From Azospirillum sp. B21 (GTDB taxonomy: Bacteria > Pseudomonadota > Alphaproteobacteria > Azospirillales > Azospirillaceae): a stretch of DNA of 64,000 nt. Below, in pieces: positions 34,253-42,742 of the stretch. The stretch covers positions 46,543 to 110,542 of the forward strand of contig NZ_VTTO01000019.1 in NCBI RefSeq assembly GCF_008364825.1, given 5' to 3'. The translations under genes were made by a program, and so were the position numbers. The notes below the pieces were generated by a model. That model worked only from the letters and a program-made list of their open reading frames with translations. It did not search any database and was not told the DNA's origin. Each line of letters begins with the position of its first letter. Position 1 is the first letter of the stretch.

Positions 34253-34537
34253 ATGCGGCACGACGGTATTTGCGGTTTCTGCGGGAGCGACGTGCGGAAC
34301 GGATTCGACACCTGCGCTCACTGCAGCGCGATGTGGGCCAGGGGTTTCACCTCGCAAGGGCGCAAGAAGGGTCTGCTGATCCTGCTCGCGTCCGGCGTGC
34401 TCGCGGTGCTGTCCATGATTCTTCATAACAGCGCCACGGGAAGCATTTTCGGGTTTCTGTCCGTCATGACCTTTCTGGCCATGATTCTGGGGCGCTTCAC
34501 GTTCCTGAAGTCGTGGGCGTGGTTCAAGTCCGTCTGA
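34253..34537 (+). CDS. Small zinc-ribbon membrane protein, hypothetical
   Basis: A 94-residue protein with a CxxC pair at C7/C10 and another at C21/C24, a zinc-ribbon pattern, followed by two hydrophobic segments at about 40-57 and 64-80. The C-terminus is aromatic (FLKSWAWFKSV). ATG at 34253 has a good AGGAGA site. I do not recognise the family. It is last in the M48 cluster, 60 bp after the secreted unknown. Confidence 0.7.
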   Translation: MRHDGICGFCGSDVRNGFDTCAHCSAMWARGFTSQGRKKGLLILLASGVLAVLSMILHNSATGSIFGFLSVMTFLAMILGRFTFLKSWAWFKSV

Positions 34538-34651
34538 TCCTGACAGGCGCAAGGCCGGCCCCCGGCATCGCAAGCAACAGGGCAGCAACGATGTCTCCAC
34601 GGGCCCGTGCCCGCGAAGGAGAATTGCCTGGGAACTGCGCCAATTGACCAA

Positions 34652-34693
34652 AGTCGAGCGGAAATCCCGAACAGTCGGGCTTTCCGCTCGACT
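34652..34693. repeat. Long near-perfect palindrome, 42 bp
   Basis: AGTCGAGCGGAAA pairs with TTTCCGCTCGACT (13 bp), then after one mismatch CCCGA pairs with TCGGG, with an ACAG loop. No clear T-run lies on either side, so it may be a terminator of the M48 cluster or another structured site. Confidence 0.6.
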
Positions 34694-34801
34694 GCGTTCT
34701 GCCGGTTTCCGACAGCTTTTCCCGCATTTTCGGTATCCACTGCCCGCCAGGGATGAAGGGGCGCAGGAAGAAGCGCGGTAGGAAACCCCGGAAACACGAA
34801 A

Positions 34802-34818
34802 GGCGGCCAGAGGCCGCC
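34802..34818 (-). terminator. Probable terminator of tRNA-Arg copy 1
   Basis: GGCGGCC, AGA loop, GGCCGCC, 30 bp after the tRNA 3' end on the minus strand and followed there by TTTCGTGTTT. Confidence 0.6.
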
Positions 34819-34847
34819 CATTCGTAAATACCTGTTTTCTTGGAGGA

Positions 34848-34924
34848 TGGCGCGCCCGAAGAGATTCGAACTCCTGACCCTCAGATTCGTAGTCTGATGC
34901 TCTATCCAGCTGAGCTACGGGCGC
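34848..34924 (-). tRNA. tRNA-Arg (anticodon ACG), copy 1
   Basis: The minus strand reads GCGCCCGTAGCTCAGCTGGA onward with anticodon loop CTACGAA (anticodon ACG), T-loop GTTCGAATC and acceptor end CGGGCGC-G-CCA. It is 77 nt with CCA encoded. ACG is read as inosine after deamination and decodes CGN codons. Confidence 0.96.
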
Positions 34925-35069
34925 CTTGTCCACCAAACGTCTCGCCGTCGAAGTGTCCCCCGGCGTCGAGGCGCGCAACCTACTCAAATCCGTCATCGAA
35001 GGCAAGAGCTTTTCACGACGAAAAACGCGAAGCTTTCTTGCGGATTTCGACGGTATCCCAGACGACAAA

Positions 35070-35088
35070 GGCCACCGCGGAGGTGGCC
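35070..35088 (-). terminator. Probable terminator of tRNA-Arg copy 2
   Basis: GGCCACC, GCGGA loop, GGTGGCC, 21 bp after the tRNA 3' end on the minus strand and followed there by CTTTGTCG. It occupies the same relative place as the hairpin after copy 1. Confidence 0.5.
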
Positions 35089-35109
35089 CGTCTTGTCGAA
35101 CAGAAAGGA

Positions 35110-35186
35110 TGGCGCGCCCGAAGAGATTCGAACTCCTGACCCTCAGATTCGTAGTCTGATGCTCTATCCAGCTGAGCTACGGGCGC
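35110..35186 (-). tRNA. tRNA-Arg (anticodon ACG), copy 2
   Basis: Identical in sequence to the copy at 34848 as far as I can compare, again 77 nt with encoded CCA. The two copies are 262 bp apart start to start. The sequences upstream of both 5' ends share TCCACC, CGGCGTCGAGGCGCGCAAC and ACTCAAA, showing a tandem duplication that includes the promoter region. Confidence 0.96.
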
Positions 35187-35417
35187 CTTATCCACCGTCT
35201 GTCCCGGCGTCGGCGGCAGGCCGTCGGCGTCGAGGCGCGCAACATACTCAAAGCCCCCCTGCCCCGCAAGCGCTTTTTTCACGAATTTTCGCCTGCCTTC
35301 CCACGCCCCTGCGCGCCCCCTGCGACGGTCGGTCCACCGCGTACGAATCGCCCCCGATTGCCGGGCGGCGGCGGCTGGGTTATACAGTCCCCTTGCTGTT
35401 TTTGGAGAGTCAGTCCC

Positions 35418-35912
35418 GTGGCCGAAGCCCCCTTCAACAAGCATTTCCCGGTGTCCTGGGAAGAGCTCCACCGCAACGCCAAGGCGCTGGCCTGGCGCCT
35501 GATCGACCGTGGCCCGTGGAAGGGCATCATCGCGATCACGCGCGGCGGCATGGTTCCTGCGGCGATCATCGCGCGCGAACTCGAGATCCGCATGATCGAC
35601 ACCGTCTGCGTCTCCAGCTACGACCACCAGCAGCAGCGCAATGCGACGGTGCTGAAGGGTGTCGAGGGCGCCAATGCCGGCGACGGCGAGGGCTGGCTGA
35701 TCATCGACGACCTGGTCGACACCGGCAAGACGGCGGAAGTCGTGCGCAAGATGCTGCCGAAGGCGCATTTCGCCACCGTCTACGCCAAGCCGGCCGGCCG
35801 GCCGCTGGTTGACACCTTCATCACCGAAGTCAGCCAGGACACCTGGATCCACTTCCCCTGGGACATCGAGCTGCAGTTCTCGCAGCCGATCGCCAAGCTG
35901 CGGCAGAGCTGA
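35418..35912 (+). CDS. gpt: Xanthine(-guanine) phosphoribosyltransferase
   Basis: A 164-residue purine-salvage enzyme that converts xanthine and guanine with PRPP to XMP and GMP. The PRPP motif is LIIDDLVDTGKTAE (94-107), and AITRGGMVPAAIIAREL and SSYDHQQQ are as in E. coli Gpt. The end, WDIELQFSQPIAKLRQ, is also a family feature. The start is GTG at 35418, preceded by TTGGAGAG; in-frame codons upstream are not family-like. It stands alone, divergent from the tRNA-Arg pair. Confidence 0.95.
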   Translation: MAEAPFNKHFPVSWEELHRNAKALAWRLIDRGPWKGIIAITRGGMVPAAIIARELEIRMIDTVCVSSYDHQQQRNATVLKGVEGANAGDGEGWLIIDDLVDTGKTAEVVRKMLPKAHFATVYAKPAGRPLVDTFITEVSQDTWIHFPWDIELQFSQPIAKLRQS

Positions 35913-36078
35913 CGGCCAGCCACCGGCACGGCTCCCCGCGGCTGCGGGGGCCATGCCGGTGCGCCGGTTCCCGTTTTCCCGCTCATTACATAAAAATTTA
36001 CCGTTTGCGTCCTAAATGGCGCCCGGCGGAGCGTCTGCGCCCGCCAGCGCCTTACCAACATCGCGTGGCGGCCCGCGC

Positions 36079-37731
36079 ATGACCGACGATTCGACCGGCG
36101 ATATACGCCCGGATGACCTGCACCAGGACGAGTTGCGGCAGAAGATCGACGCGCTGGTGGCACGGCTGCCGGCAAGCCTCGTCTACAGCCTGCTGAGCGA
36201 GATCGAGGGCATGGACAGCGAGCCGACCGATAGGGTCCAGCTCGTCCGCCAATATGTCATCGAGTATCTGAACCGCCAGCGCACCAACCGCGCTCGGCGC
36301 CTGTTCACCAACCTGTTCGAAGCCTTCCTGATCGATGACGACGTGCTGTACCACGCCGGCCTGTCGATCCCCGGCATGCTGCAGCGCGTCGATGTCGGCG
36401 CCCTGTGGGAGGCGCTGAGCCGCGACGCCTTCCCGCTGTTGGCGGTGGAGGCGCAGGAGACGCTGGACGAGATGGCGCGCGGCGACGTGATCGACCGCAT
36501 CCTGCGCTCCCCCGTCGCCATGGTGATGAAGGAGCGGATGCGCGTCGCCGCGGTGAAGCATCTGGACGCCGTGCTGGCGAACAAGAAGGCAACGGACGAA
36601 TTGCTGGCCGGCCTGTCGCGCAACCGGCCGCGCCGCACCCGCCTGATGTCAGGATTCCTGGAAAAGACGCCGGCCATCGACATCGGCACGCTGCGGCTGA
36701 TGCATCTGGTTCTGGCCAATGCCGAAGGACCGGTGAAGCCTGTCGCCGACCGGCTGGAGGAGTTCCCGGCCACCTGCGGCAGCGAGGCGGAGGCGAACCG
36801 GTTGGCCGACCTGCTGCAGGACGCGACGGAGCAGCTGCGCGACCGTTGCGGCGACGATCTGGCGAACCTGCTGCCGCTGTCGGTCCTGACCGTGAAGCGC
36901 AATTATCCGGTCGCGGCGCTCTATATCCGGCAGAGCGGCGTTGATCCCGGCCGCGGCGATGCCATGACCGCGGCGCTGACCGGCCATTTCGTCGGCGTCA
37001 CCCGCGCGCTGACCGCGGCGCTGACCGTCATCCTCAAGCTGAACGACCGGGTTCCCGGCTCCGCCATCCGGCCCAGCGCCAAGGAGAAGGCGCGGCTGGA
37101 GGCGCTGGTGCAGCGGTTGGACCAGTTGGTCCACGCCGCCATCTCCGCCGGGCTGATGGAGGATCGGCGCAGCGAGCCGGCTTTCCGCAATGCCTGGACC
37201 CAGGCGGCCAAGATCATCGGGGCGCGGGTGGCTGCCGTGGCGATGGAACGCTCCGCCCAGGCCGCCGCCGCCCGGCGCCAGCCGGTGATCGACCATGGCG
37301 ACGTGGTGTGGCTCGACCGGCTGCTGTGGCGCTGGCAGGCGATGTCGCGCGACTTCGGGTTCGAGACCTACGATCTGGTGAAATGGCGCGAAAACCTGCT
37401 GGAGGAGCTGCGCGCCAACGTCGAGAAGGCGATGAAGTTCGAGGATGCCGACCCGCTCGACGAACGGATGGAACATCTCCTGCGGATCAACGCCATCGCC
37501 GGCGTGTTCGGCCAGCGCGTCAGCGCCTGGATCCCCACCTTCAGCCACAACATGACCCGCCTGCTGTCGCACCGGCTGGAGCGCGGCGGGGAGTTGGGCG
37601 CGGAGGAGCAGGCGATCATCGACGACCTCGTCGCCACGGCGCGTACCGAAGTCGGCAAGTCGCGCTATTGGAAAAGCAACGAGCTGATGGACCTGATCGA
37701 GCTGTCGGAGCGGACGCGGCCGGTGGGGTGA
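36079..37731 (+). CDS. Uncharacterised 550-residue helical protein (paralogue A)
   Basis: I do not recognise a known domain. The protein is soluble-looking, almost wholly alpha-helical by eye, with no signal peptide or membrane segment. Blocks shared with the protein at 55723-57435 are RARRLFTNLFEAFLIDDDVL (71-90), the AMVMKERMR segment, the VKRNYPVAALYIRQSG segment, HGDVVWLDRLLWRWQ and RMEHLLRINAIAGVFGQRV, and near the end KSRYWKSNELMDLIEL. These align over the whole length, so the two are paralogues. ATG at 36079 (MTDDSTGDIR) fits the paralogue better than the in-frame ATG at 36016. It is convergent with the dppC-like gene, 30 bp away. Confidence 0.75.
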   Translation: MTDDSTGDIRPDDLHQDELRQKIDALVARLPASLVYSLLSEIEGMDSEPTDRVQLVRQYVIEYLNRQRTNRARRLFTNLFEAFLIDDDVLYHAGLSIPGMLQRVDVGALWEALSRDAFPLLAVEAQETLDEMARGDVIDRILRSPVAMVMKERMRVAAVKHLDAVLANKKATDELLAGLSRNRPRRTRLMSGFLEKTPAIDIGTLRLMHLVLANAEGPVKPVADRLEEFPATCGSEAEANRLADLLQDATEQLRDRCGDDLANLLPLSVLTVKRNYPVAALYIRQSGVDPGRGDAMTAALTGHFVGVTRALTAALTVILKLNDRVPGSAIRPSAKEKARLEALVQRLDQLVHAAISAGLMEDRRSEPAFRNAWTQAAKIIGARVAAVAMERSAQAAAARRQPVIDHGDVVWLDRLLWRWQAMSRDFGFETYDLVKWRENLLEELRANVEKAMKFEDADPLDERMEHLLRINAIAGVFGQRVSAWIPTFSHNMTRLLSHRLERGGELGAEEQAIIDDLVATARTEVGKSRYWKSNELMDLIELSERTRPVG

Positions 37732-37761
37732 GATGTTGCCGCTCCTTGCAGCGTTACCCCC

Positions 37762-38589
37762 TCACATCACCCCCGACGACCGATGCCGCGGGTCGAGCCA
37801 GTCGCGCAGGCCATCCCCCAGCATCGTCAGCCCCATCACGCAGAGCGCAATGGCGACACCGGGAAACACCGCCTGAAGCGGCGCGGTGAACAGATAGGTC
37901 TGGGCGTCGCCCAGCATCTTGCCCCAGCTGGGGCTGGGCGGCTGGATGCCGAGGCCGAGGTAGCTCAGCGCCGCCTCGTTGACGATGGCGACGGCGAACA
38001 GGACCGTGGCCTGGACCACGATGATCCCGGCGATGTTGGGCAGCACATGCACCAGCGTCACCGACAGCGGTCCCCGCCCCAGCGCCAGCGCCGCACCGAC
38101 GAAGGGCCGCCGCCACGCCGCCAGCGCCGCGCCGCGGGTGACGCGGGCCAGGACCGCGGCGTTGAACAGGGCCAGCGCCACCACGACGTTGATCGCCCCG
38201 GCACCCACCGCCGCGGTCAGCAGGATCGCCGTCAGTACGGCGGGAAAGGCGAAGACCAGATCGCCCAGCCGCGCCACCACCTCGTCCCCCCAGCGCCCCA
38301 GCCCGGCGGCCAGCAGCCCGAGCGGAACGCCGCCCAACAGCCCGAGCCCGACCGCCGCCGCCCCCACCGACAGCGAGTTGCGGGCGCCGACCATGATCAT
38401 CGACAGCACGTCGCGCCCGAAATGGTCGGTGCCGAGCCAATGGGCAGCGCTGGGCGGCTTCAGCCGGGCGATCACGCGCACCTGCTCCGCCGGATAGGGC
38501 GTCCACAGCAGAGACAGCAGCGCCATGGCGACCAGCAGCAGGGTCAGGACGGCGCCGAGATGGAGGGAGAGGGGAAGCTGCCGCCTCAA
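37762..38589 (-). CDS. ABC transporter permease, dipeptide (DppC) type
   Basis: A 275-residue inner-membrane permease with about six helices. WLGTDHFGRDVLSMIMVGAR is the DppC-type opening, and the EAA-loop region is RGPLSVTLVHVLPNIAG. EAALSYLGLGIQPPSPSWGK is the strong family signature. The start is TTG at 38589, overlapping the upstream permease stop (TTGA), since no ATG or GTG fits the frame there. It would pair with the DppB-type permease for import of peptides, nickel or similar ligands. No ATPase gene follows; the next gene is convergent. Confidence 0.9.
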   Translation of the reverse strand: MRRQLPLSLHLGAVLTLLLVAMALLSLLWTPYPAEQVRVIARLKPPSAAHWLGTDHFGRDVLSMIMVGARNSLSVGAAAVGLGLLGGVPLGLLAAGLGRWGDEVVARLGDLVFAFPAVLTAILLTAAVGAGAINVVVALALFNAAVLARVTRGAALAAWRRPFVGAALALGRGPLSVTLVHVLPNIAGIIVVQATVLFAVAIVNEAALSYLGLGIQPPSPSWGKMLGDAQTYLFTAPLQAVFPGVAIALCVMGLTMLGDGLRDWLDPRHRSSGVM

Positions 38590-39536
38590 GACGACACCCC
38601 TTTCGGCCGCGGGTCGGCCAGCGCGCAGGCGATGTCGACGAGCGCGCTCACCACCACCACGAACAATGCCAGCAGCACCACCACCCCCTGCACGACGATC
38701 AGGTCGCGCTGGCCGATGGCCTGATAGAGCAGCCGGCCCAGCCCCGGCAGGGTGAAGACATTCTCCACCACCACCGCCCCGGCCACGAGGAAGGAGATCT
38801 GCAGTCCCAGCACCGTCGCCACCGGGATCAGCGCGTTGGGCAGGGCGTGGCGCAGCAGGACGGCGGTGCGGCCCACCCCCTTGGCGCGGGCGGTGCGGAC
38901 ATGGTCCTCGCCCAGCGTGTCGAGCACGGCGGTGCGGGTGACGCGGGCGAGGATGGCGGCCTCCGGCACCGCCAGCGCCAGGGCCGGCAGCACCAGCGCA
39001 TGCAGCGCCGGACCGATGCCGCCGCCCCATCCCGGAAAGCCGCCGGCCGGGAACCAGTGCAGGGTCAGCGAGAACAGCAGGATCAGCAGGATGGCGATCC
39101 AGAAGCTGGGCATCGACACGCCCAATTGAGCGAAGCCCAGCACCGCCCAGTCGCCGCCCCTGCCCCGCCGCGCCGCGGCATAGAGGCCGAGCGGCAGGGC
39201 CAGCACCGTGCTGATCGCCAGTGACAATAGGGCCAGCGGCAGGGTCACCGTCAGCCGTTCCACCACCAGCTCCGCCACCGGGCGGGCGTAGGTCAGGCTG
39301 ACGCCGAGATCGCCGCGCGCCAGCCCGCCGGCCCAGTCGAGGTAGCGGGTAAGGATCGGCTGGTCGAGACCCATCTGGCTGCGCAATGCCGCCAGCGTAT
39401 CGGGCTGGGCATTGACGCCCAGCATCAGCAGCGCCGGATCGCCGGGAACCAGCTGCAGCACGGTGAAGACCACGATTGTGGCCAGCCAGACGGTGACGAT
39501 CAGGCTGGCCAGCCGTCGCAGCAGGAAAGCGAGCAC
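38586..39536 (-). CDS. ABC transporter permease, dipeptide (DppB) type
   Basis: A 316-residue inner-membrane permease with GTG start at 39536. The N-terminus LAFLLRRLASLIVTVWLATI and LVPGDPALLMLG are the standard DppB opening, followed by MGLDQPILTRYLDW. The EAA-type loop is TARAKGVGRTAVLLRHALPN. Family-typical ENVFTLPGLGRLLYQAI is near the C-terminus. It begins 27 bp after the binding-protein stop and overlaps the DppC-type gene, so all three are one transcription unit. Confidence 0.92.
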   Translation of the reverse strand: MLAFLLRRLASLIVTVWLATIVVFTVLQLVPGDPALLMLGVNAQPDTLAALRSQMGLDQPILTRYLDWAGGLARGDLGVSLTYARPVAELVVERLTVTLPLALLSLAISTVLALPLGLYAAARRGRGGDWAVLGFAQLGVSMPSFWIAILLILLFSLTLHWFPAGGFPGWGGGIGPALHALVLPALALAVPEAAILARVTRTAVLDTLGEDHVRTARAKGVGRTAVLLRHALPNALIPVATVLGLQISFLVAGAVVVENVFTLPGLGRLLYQAIGQRDLIVVQGVVVLLALFVVVVSALVDIACALADPRPKGVSS

Positions 39537-39563
39537 GCTGGGGCTATCCTTACTTGCTCGACG

Positions 39564-41069
39564 CTATTTCCAGGCGGCGTTGGTGACGTCGTTGGCCTGG
39601 ACCGGGCGGTTGACCCACATGCCGGTCAGGCCGGCCTTCTGCACCGTCACCGACGGCAGCATGAAGAGGAAGCCGTTGACCGCATCCTCTGCCAGAATCT
39701 TCTGCTGCTCGCCGTAGAGCGCGTTGCGCTTGGCCGCGTCCTGGCTGCGGTTCAGCTCCTCGTTCAGGGCGTTGAAGCGCTCGCTCCTGTAATTGAAGTA
39801 GTAGTCGGGCCGGGCGTAGATGTCGATGTCCAGCGGCTCGGTATGGGCGATCATGGTCAGGTCGTAATCCTTGCCCTTGAACGTCTTTTCCAGCCAGGCC
39901 GCCCATTCCACCGGCTCGATCTTCGCGCGGATGCCGACCTCGGCCAGCATGGCGGCGACCAGCTCGCCACCGCGCCGCGCATAGGGCGGCGGCGGCAGGC
40001 GCAGGGTGGTGTCGAAGCCGTTCGGGTAGCCGGCCTCGGCCAGCAGGGCCTTCGCCTTGGCCGGGTCGTAGGGGTAGAGGCCGGTCAGGTCGACATAGCC
40101 CTCGCGGTGCGGCGGAAAATGGCTGCCGATTGCGGCGCCGTTGCCGTACAGCACACCCTCGATCAGCGTCTTGCGGTCGATGGCGTGGGCCATGGCGCGG
40201 CGGACGCGGACATCGTCGAAGGGCTTGCGGGCGTTGTTGGTGGACAGGACCGTTTCGCCTTCCGTCGAGCCGACCGTCACCGCGAATTTCGGATCGTTGC
40301 GGAACTCCGGCAGCGCCTCGTAGGTGCTGAACAGGGTGAAGGCGTCGATGTCGCCGGCCTTCAGCGCCGCCACCTGGGCGGCAGGGTCGCTGACGAAGCG
40401 GAAGGTGACGCGGTCGAGCTTGGGCTTCACGCCGTCATAGTCGGGGTTGCGGACCAGCACGACGCGGTCGCCGGCCACCCAGCGGTCGAACTTGAAGGGG
40501 CCGGTGCCGACGGGCTTCTGCTTGTTGGTCGGCGCCGATTCCGGGGCGACGATGGCGGCGTCGCCGCTGGCCATGTGGAACAGGAACAGGCCGTCGGGGC
40601 GCGACAGGGTGACGACCACCGTCTGCGGGTCCGGCGTTTCCACCTTGGCGATCGGGGCGAAATAGGCCTTCTGCGCGTTCACCGAGTCCCCGGCGCGGGC
40701 GCGGTCCAGGGTGAACTTCACGTCGGCGGAATCGGCGGCGGTGCCGTCGTGGAATTTCGCGTTGGACCGCAGGGTGAAGCGGTAGGTCAGCCCGTCTTCC
40801 GAGACGGTCCAGCGCTCCGCCAGGCCGGGAACCAGCTTGCCGTCGCCATCGACGCGCAGCAGCGGTTCGAACAGGTTGGCGTAGGTGACTTCCTTGATGG
40901 CGCCCGCCGCCCCGGCGGTCGGATCGAGGTGCGGCGGCTCCAGCGCCATGCCGACGACGAGGTCGGTGCGCGGCTGGGCCAGAGCGGCCTGGGATGCGGC
41001 GGCCAGCGCCAGTCCGGCGATGGCGGCCAGGGTGACGCGCTGTGTGACGCGCTGCTTGGCGGTCGACAT
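39564..41069 (-). CDS. Periplasmic peptide/nickel-type binding protein, SBP family 5
   Basis: A 501-residue exported protein. The signal peptide has core LAAIAGLALAAASQAALA with cleavage at ALA-Q. Typical family 5 blocks are TDLVVGMALEPPHLDPTAG, TYANLFEPLLRVDGDGKLVP and LAERWTVSEDGLTYRFTLR. It delivers a ligand to the two permeases encoded just downstream. The ligand class (di/oligopeptide, glutathione, nickel or opine) cannot be told from sequence alone. First gene of the operon, preceded by a repeat-rich gap. Confidence 0.92.
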   Translation of the reverse strand: MSTAKQRVTQRVTLAAIAGLALAAASQAALAQPRTDLVVGMALEPPHLDPTAGAAGAIKEVTYANLFEPLLRVDGDGKLVPGLAERWTVSEDGLTYRFTLRSNAKFHDGTAADSADVKFTLDRARAGDSVNAQKAYFAPIAKVETPDPQTVVVTLSRPDGLFLFHMASGDAAIVAPESAPTNKQKPVGTGPFKFDRWVAGDRVVLVRNPDYDGVKPKLDRVTFRFVSDPAAQVAALKAGDIDAFTLFSTYEALPEFRNDPKFAVTVGSTEGETVLSTNNARKPFDDVRVRRAMAHAIDRKTLIEGVLYGNGAAIGSHFPPHREGYVDLTGLYPYDPAKAKALLAEAGYPNGFDTTLRLPPPPYARRGGELVAAMLAEVGIRAKIEPVEWAAWLEKTFKGKDYDLTMIAHTEPLDIDIYARPDYYFNYRSERFNALNEELNRSQDAAKRNALYGEQQKILAEDAVNGFLFMLPSVTVQKAGLTGMWVNRPVQANDVTNAAWK

Positions 41070-41391
41070 GATGGCAAACTCCCCCGTCTCGTCGTTGGCG
41101 ACGTTTTCGTTGCCGCGATGATGCGGTGCGGCGCGGGAGAGCGCAAGCGAAGCGGCTTCGGCGGCGGTCTGGATGCCCTCTTCCCGGAAGGGGTAGAGAC
41201 GGGGGGCAAGATCTACACGGATGTCACGGATTTAAACACGGATTACACGGATTTTTCTTGAGCTTGGTTGCGCTCCGGACTTCCGGGGAAAGCGATGCTG
41301 CGGCAACGCCACATCCGTGTAATCCGTGTTCAAATCCGTGACATCCGTGTCGATCTTGTTCTGCGTCTCCAGTACTTGAACGGAATCGGGA
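41070..41391. other. 322-bp intergenic region filled mostly by a family C repeat
   Basis: Contains the 152-bp inverted repeat described separately, with about 130 bp on the SBP side that should hold that operon's promoter. No gene is seen. Confidence 0.6.
41207..41358. repeat. 152-bp long inverted repeat, family C copy 2
   Basis: Starts CAAGATCTACACGGATGTCA and ends GACATCCGTGTCGATCTTG, the same ends as the copy at 30161. Inner arms repeat CACGGATT and AATCCGTG. The centre differs but retains GCGCTCCGGAC. It separates the peptide-transport operon from the ferredoxin reductase gene, both minus strand. Confidence 0.85.
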
Positions 41392-42429
41392 TCAGGCCGC
41401 GCCGGGCACGCCCTTCGAGGTGGAATATTCGAAATGCAGCGCCTCGCCCGGATAGACCAGCGGGCGGATGGAGTGGGCGGCCTGGGCCGCCTCGGCGAAG
41501 CCGCAGAGGATCAGCTTCAGCTTGCCCGGATATGTGGCGATGTCGCCGATGGCGAAGACGCCCGGCACGTTGGTGGCGCAGCCGGGCTGGGCAACCGCGA
41601 CGTGGCTCCGCTCCAGATCCAGGCCCCAGTCGGCGATGGGGCCGAGATTCATCGACAGGCCGAAGAAGGCGAGCAGGGCATCGGCCGGCAGCGCCTTTTC
41701 CTCGCCGTCCAGCGTGGCGACGCGCACGGCGGTCAATTGGCCGTTCTCGCCGTCCAGACCGGAGAGCTGGTAGGGCACCACCATCTCGATCCGCCCCTCG
41801 CGAACCAGGGTTTCCATGCGGGCCACGCTTTCGGGCGCCGCGCGGAATTTCGGACGGCGGTGGACGACGTAGACGCGCTCCGCCACATCGGCCAGGGAAA
41901 TGGCCCAGTCGACCGCGCTGTCGCCACCGCCGGCGATCACCACCTTCTTGCCGGCGAAGTCCTGGCGGCGGCGCACCATGTAGAAGACCGATTTGCCTTC
42001 ATAGGCCTCCAGCCCGTCGAGCGGGGGGCGGTTGGGGCCGAAGGCGCCGCTGCCGGCGGCGATGATCACCGCCTGGGCGTCGATCTTCGTGCCGATGCTG
42101 GTCTCCACCAGCCAGCGCCCTCTGTCCTGGCGGGTCAGCTTTTCCACCTGCTGGCCCAGGTGATAGGTGGGCGCGAAGGGAGCGGCCTGTTCCGCCAGCC
42201 GGTCGATCAGGTCGGCCGCCTCGATCGAGGGGTGGGCCGGGATGTCGTAGATCGGCTTCTCCGGGTAGAGCGCGGTGCACTGGCCGCCGACCATGTCCAG
42301 CGCATCCACCACATGGCAGCGCATCTTCAGCATGCCGCATTCGAACACGGCGAACAGGCCGACGGGGCCGGCGCCGACGATGACGACATCGGTGGTGAGG
42401 ACGTCGTTGCTGGATGCGGTCTGCGACAT
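41392..42429 (-). CDS. Ferredoxin--NADP+ reductase, thioredoxin-reductase-like type
   Basis: A 345-residue FAD enzyme. The FAD site is VVIVGAGPVGLFAVFECGML, the second dinucleotide site is VVIAGGGDSAVDWA, and NVPGVFAIGDIATYPGKLKL closes the fold. The CxxC of true thioredoxin reductases is absent, and GGQCTALYPEKPIYDIPA identifies the TrxR-like ferredoxin-NADP reductases of Bacillus and alphaproteobacteria. It transfers electrons between NADPH and ferredoxin or flavodoxin. ATG at 42429 has AAGGAATT upstream. It stands alone between two intergenic stretches. Confidence 0.92.
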   Translation of the reverse strand: MSQTASSNDVLTTDVVIVGAGPVGLFAVFECGMLKMRCHVVDALDMVGGQCTALYPEKPIYDIPAHPSIEAADLIDRLAEQAAPFAPTYHLGQQVEKLTRQDRGRWLVETSIGTKIDAQAVIIAAGSGAFGPNRPPLDGLEAYEGKSVFYMVRRRQDFAGKKVVIAGGGDSAVDWAISLADVAERVYVVHRRPKFRAAPESVARMETLVREGRIEMVVPYQLSGLDGENGQLTAVRVATLDGEEKALPADALLAFFGLSMNLGPIADWGLDLERSHVAVAQPGCATNVPGVFAIGDIATYPGKLKLILCGFAEAAQAAHSIRPLVYPGEALHFEYSTSKGVPGAA

Positions 42430-42742
42430 GAAAGCCAATTCCTTGAGACGGGGTGCCGGGTGGAGGATGCCGGGTGAGGGGATGAAGGTGCGCGAATGGT
42501 CCTTCCATTGTCCGCATTTCCCGGCCGGGTCAACCCCCAGCAAAGGGAAAGCGGTGCTGTGTCGCGCATGGGGCCGGGTGCGGCGGGGGATGGCGGCGCA
42601 GGTTTCGCAATTTCGCATAAATTCGCTTAAATTTGTCGATTGCGCACCGGAGAGTGCAAGACCGACAGTAGGAACGTACGGCGGATGGCCGGGCCTGGCA
42701 GCCCGGAGGCCGGTCCGGATGCCAGTCGGGTGGAGGCCCGGA

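Larger units (their letters stand above)
34538..34847. other. 310-bp intergenic region with two hairpins
   Basis: Between the zinc-ribbon gene and tRNA-Arg. It contains no gene but two strong hairpins, listed separately at 34652-34693 and 34802-34818. Confidence 0.6.

Noticed and set aside
31414..34537. A complete quorum-sensing system
   Set aside because: No luxI-type synthase frame was found on either strand in the window; only a solo regulator is supported.
41392..42429. Thioredoxin reductase
   Set aside because: It lacks the CxxC redox pair and carries the signature of TrxR-like ferredoxin-NADP reductases.
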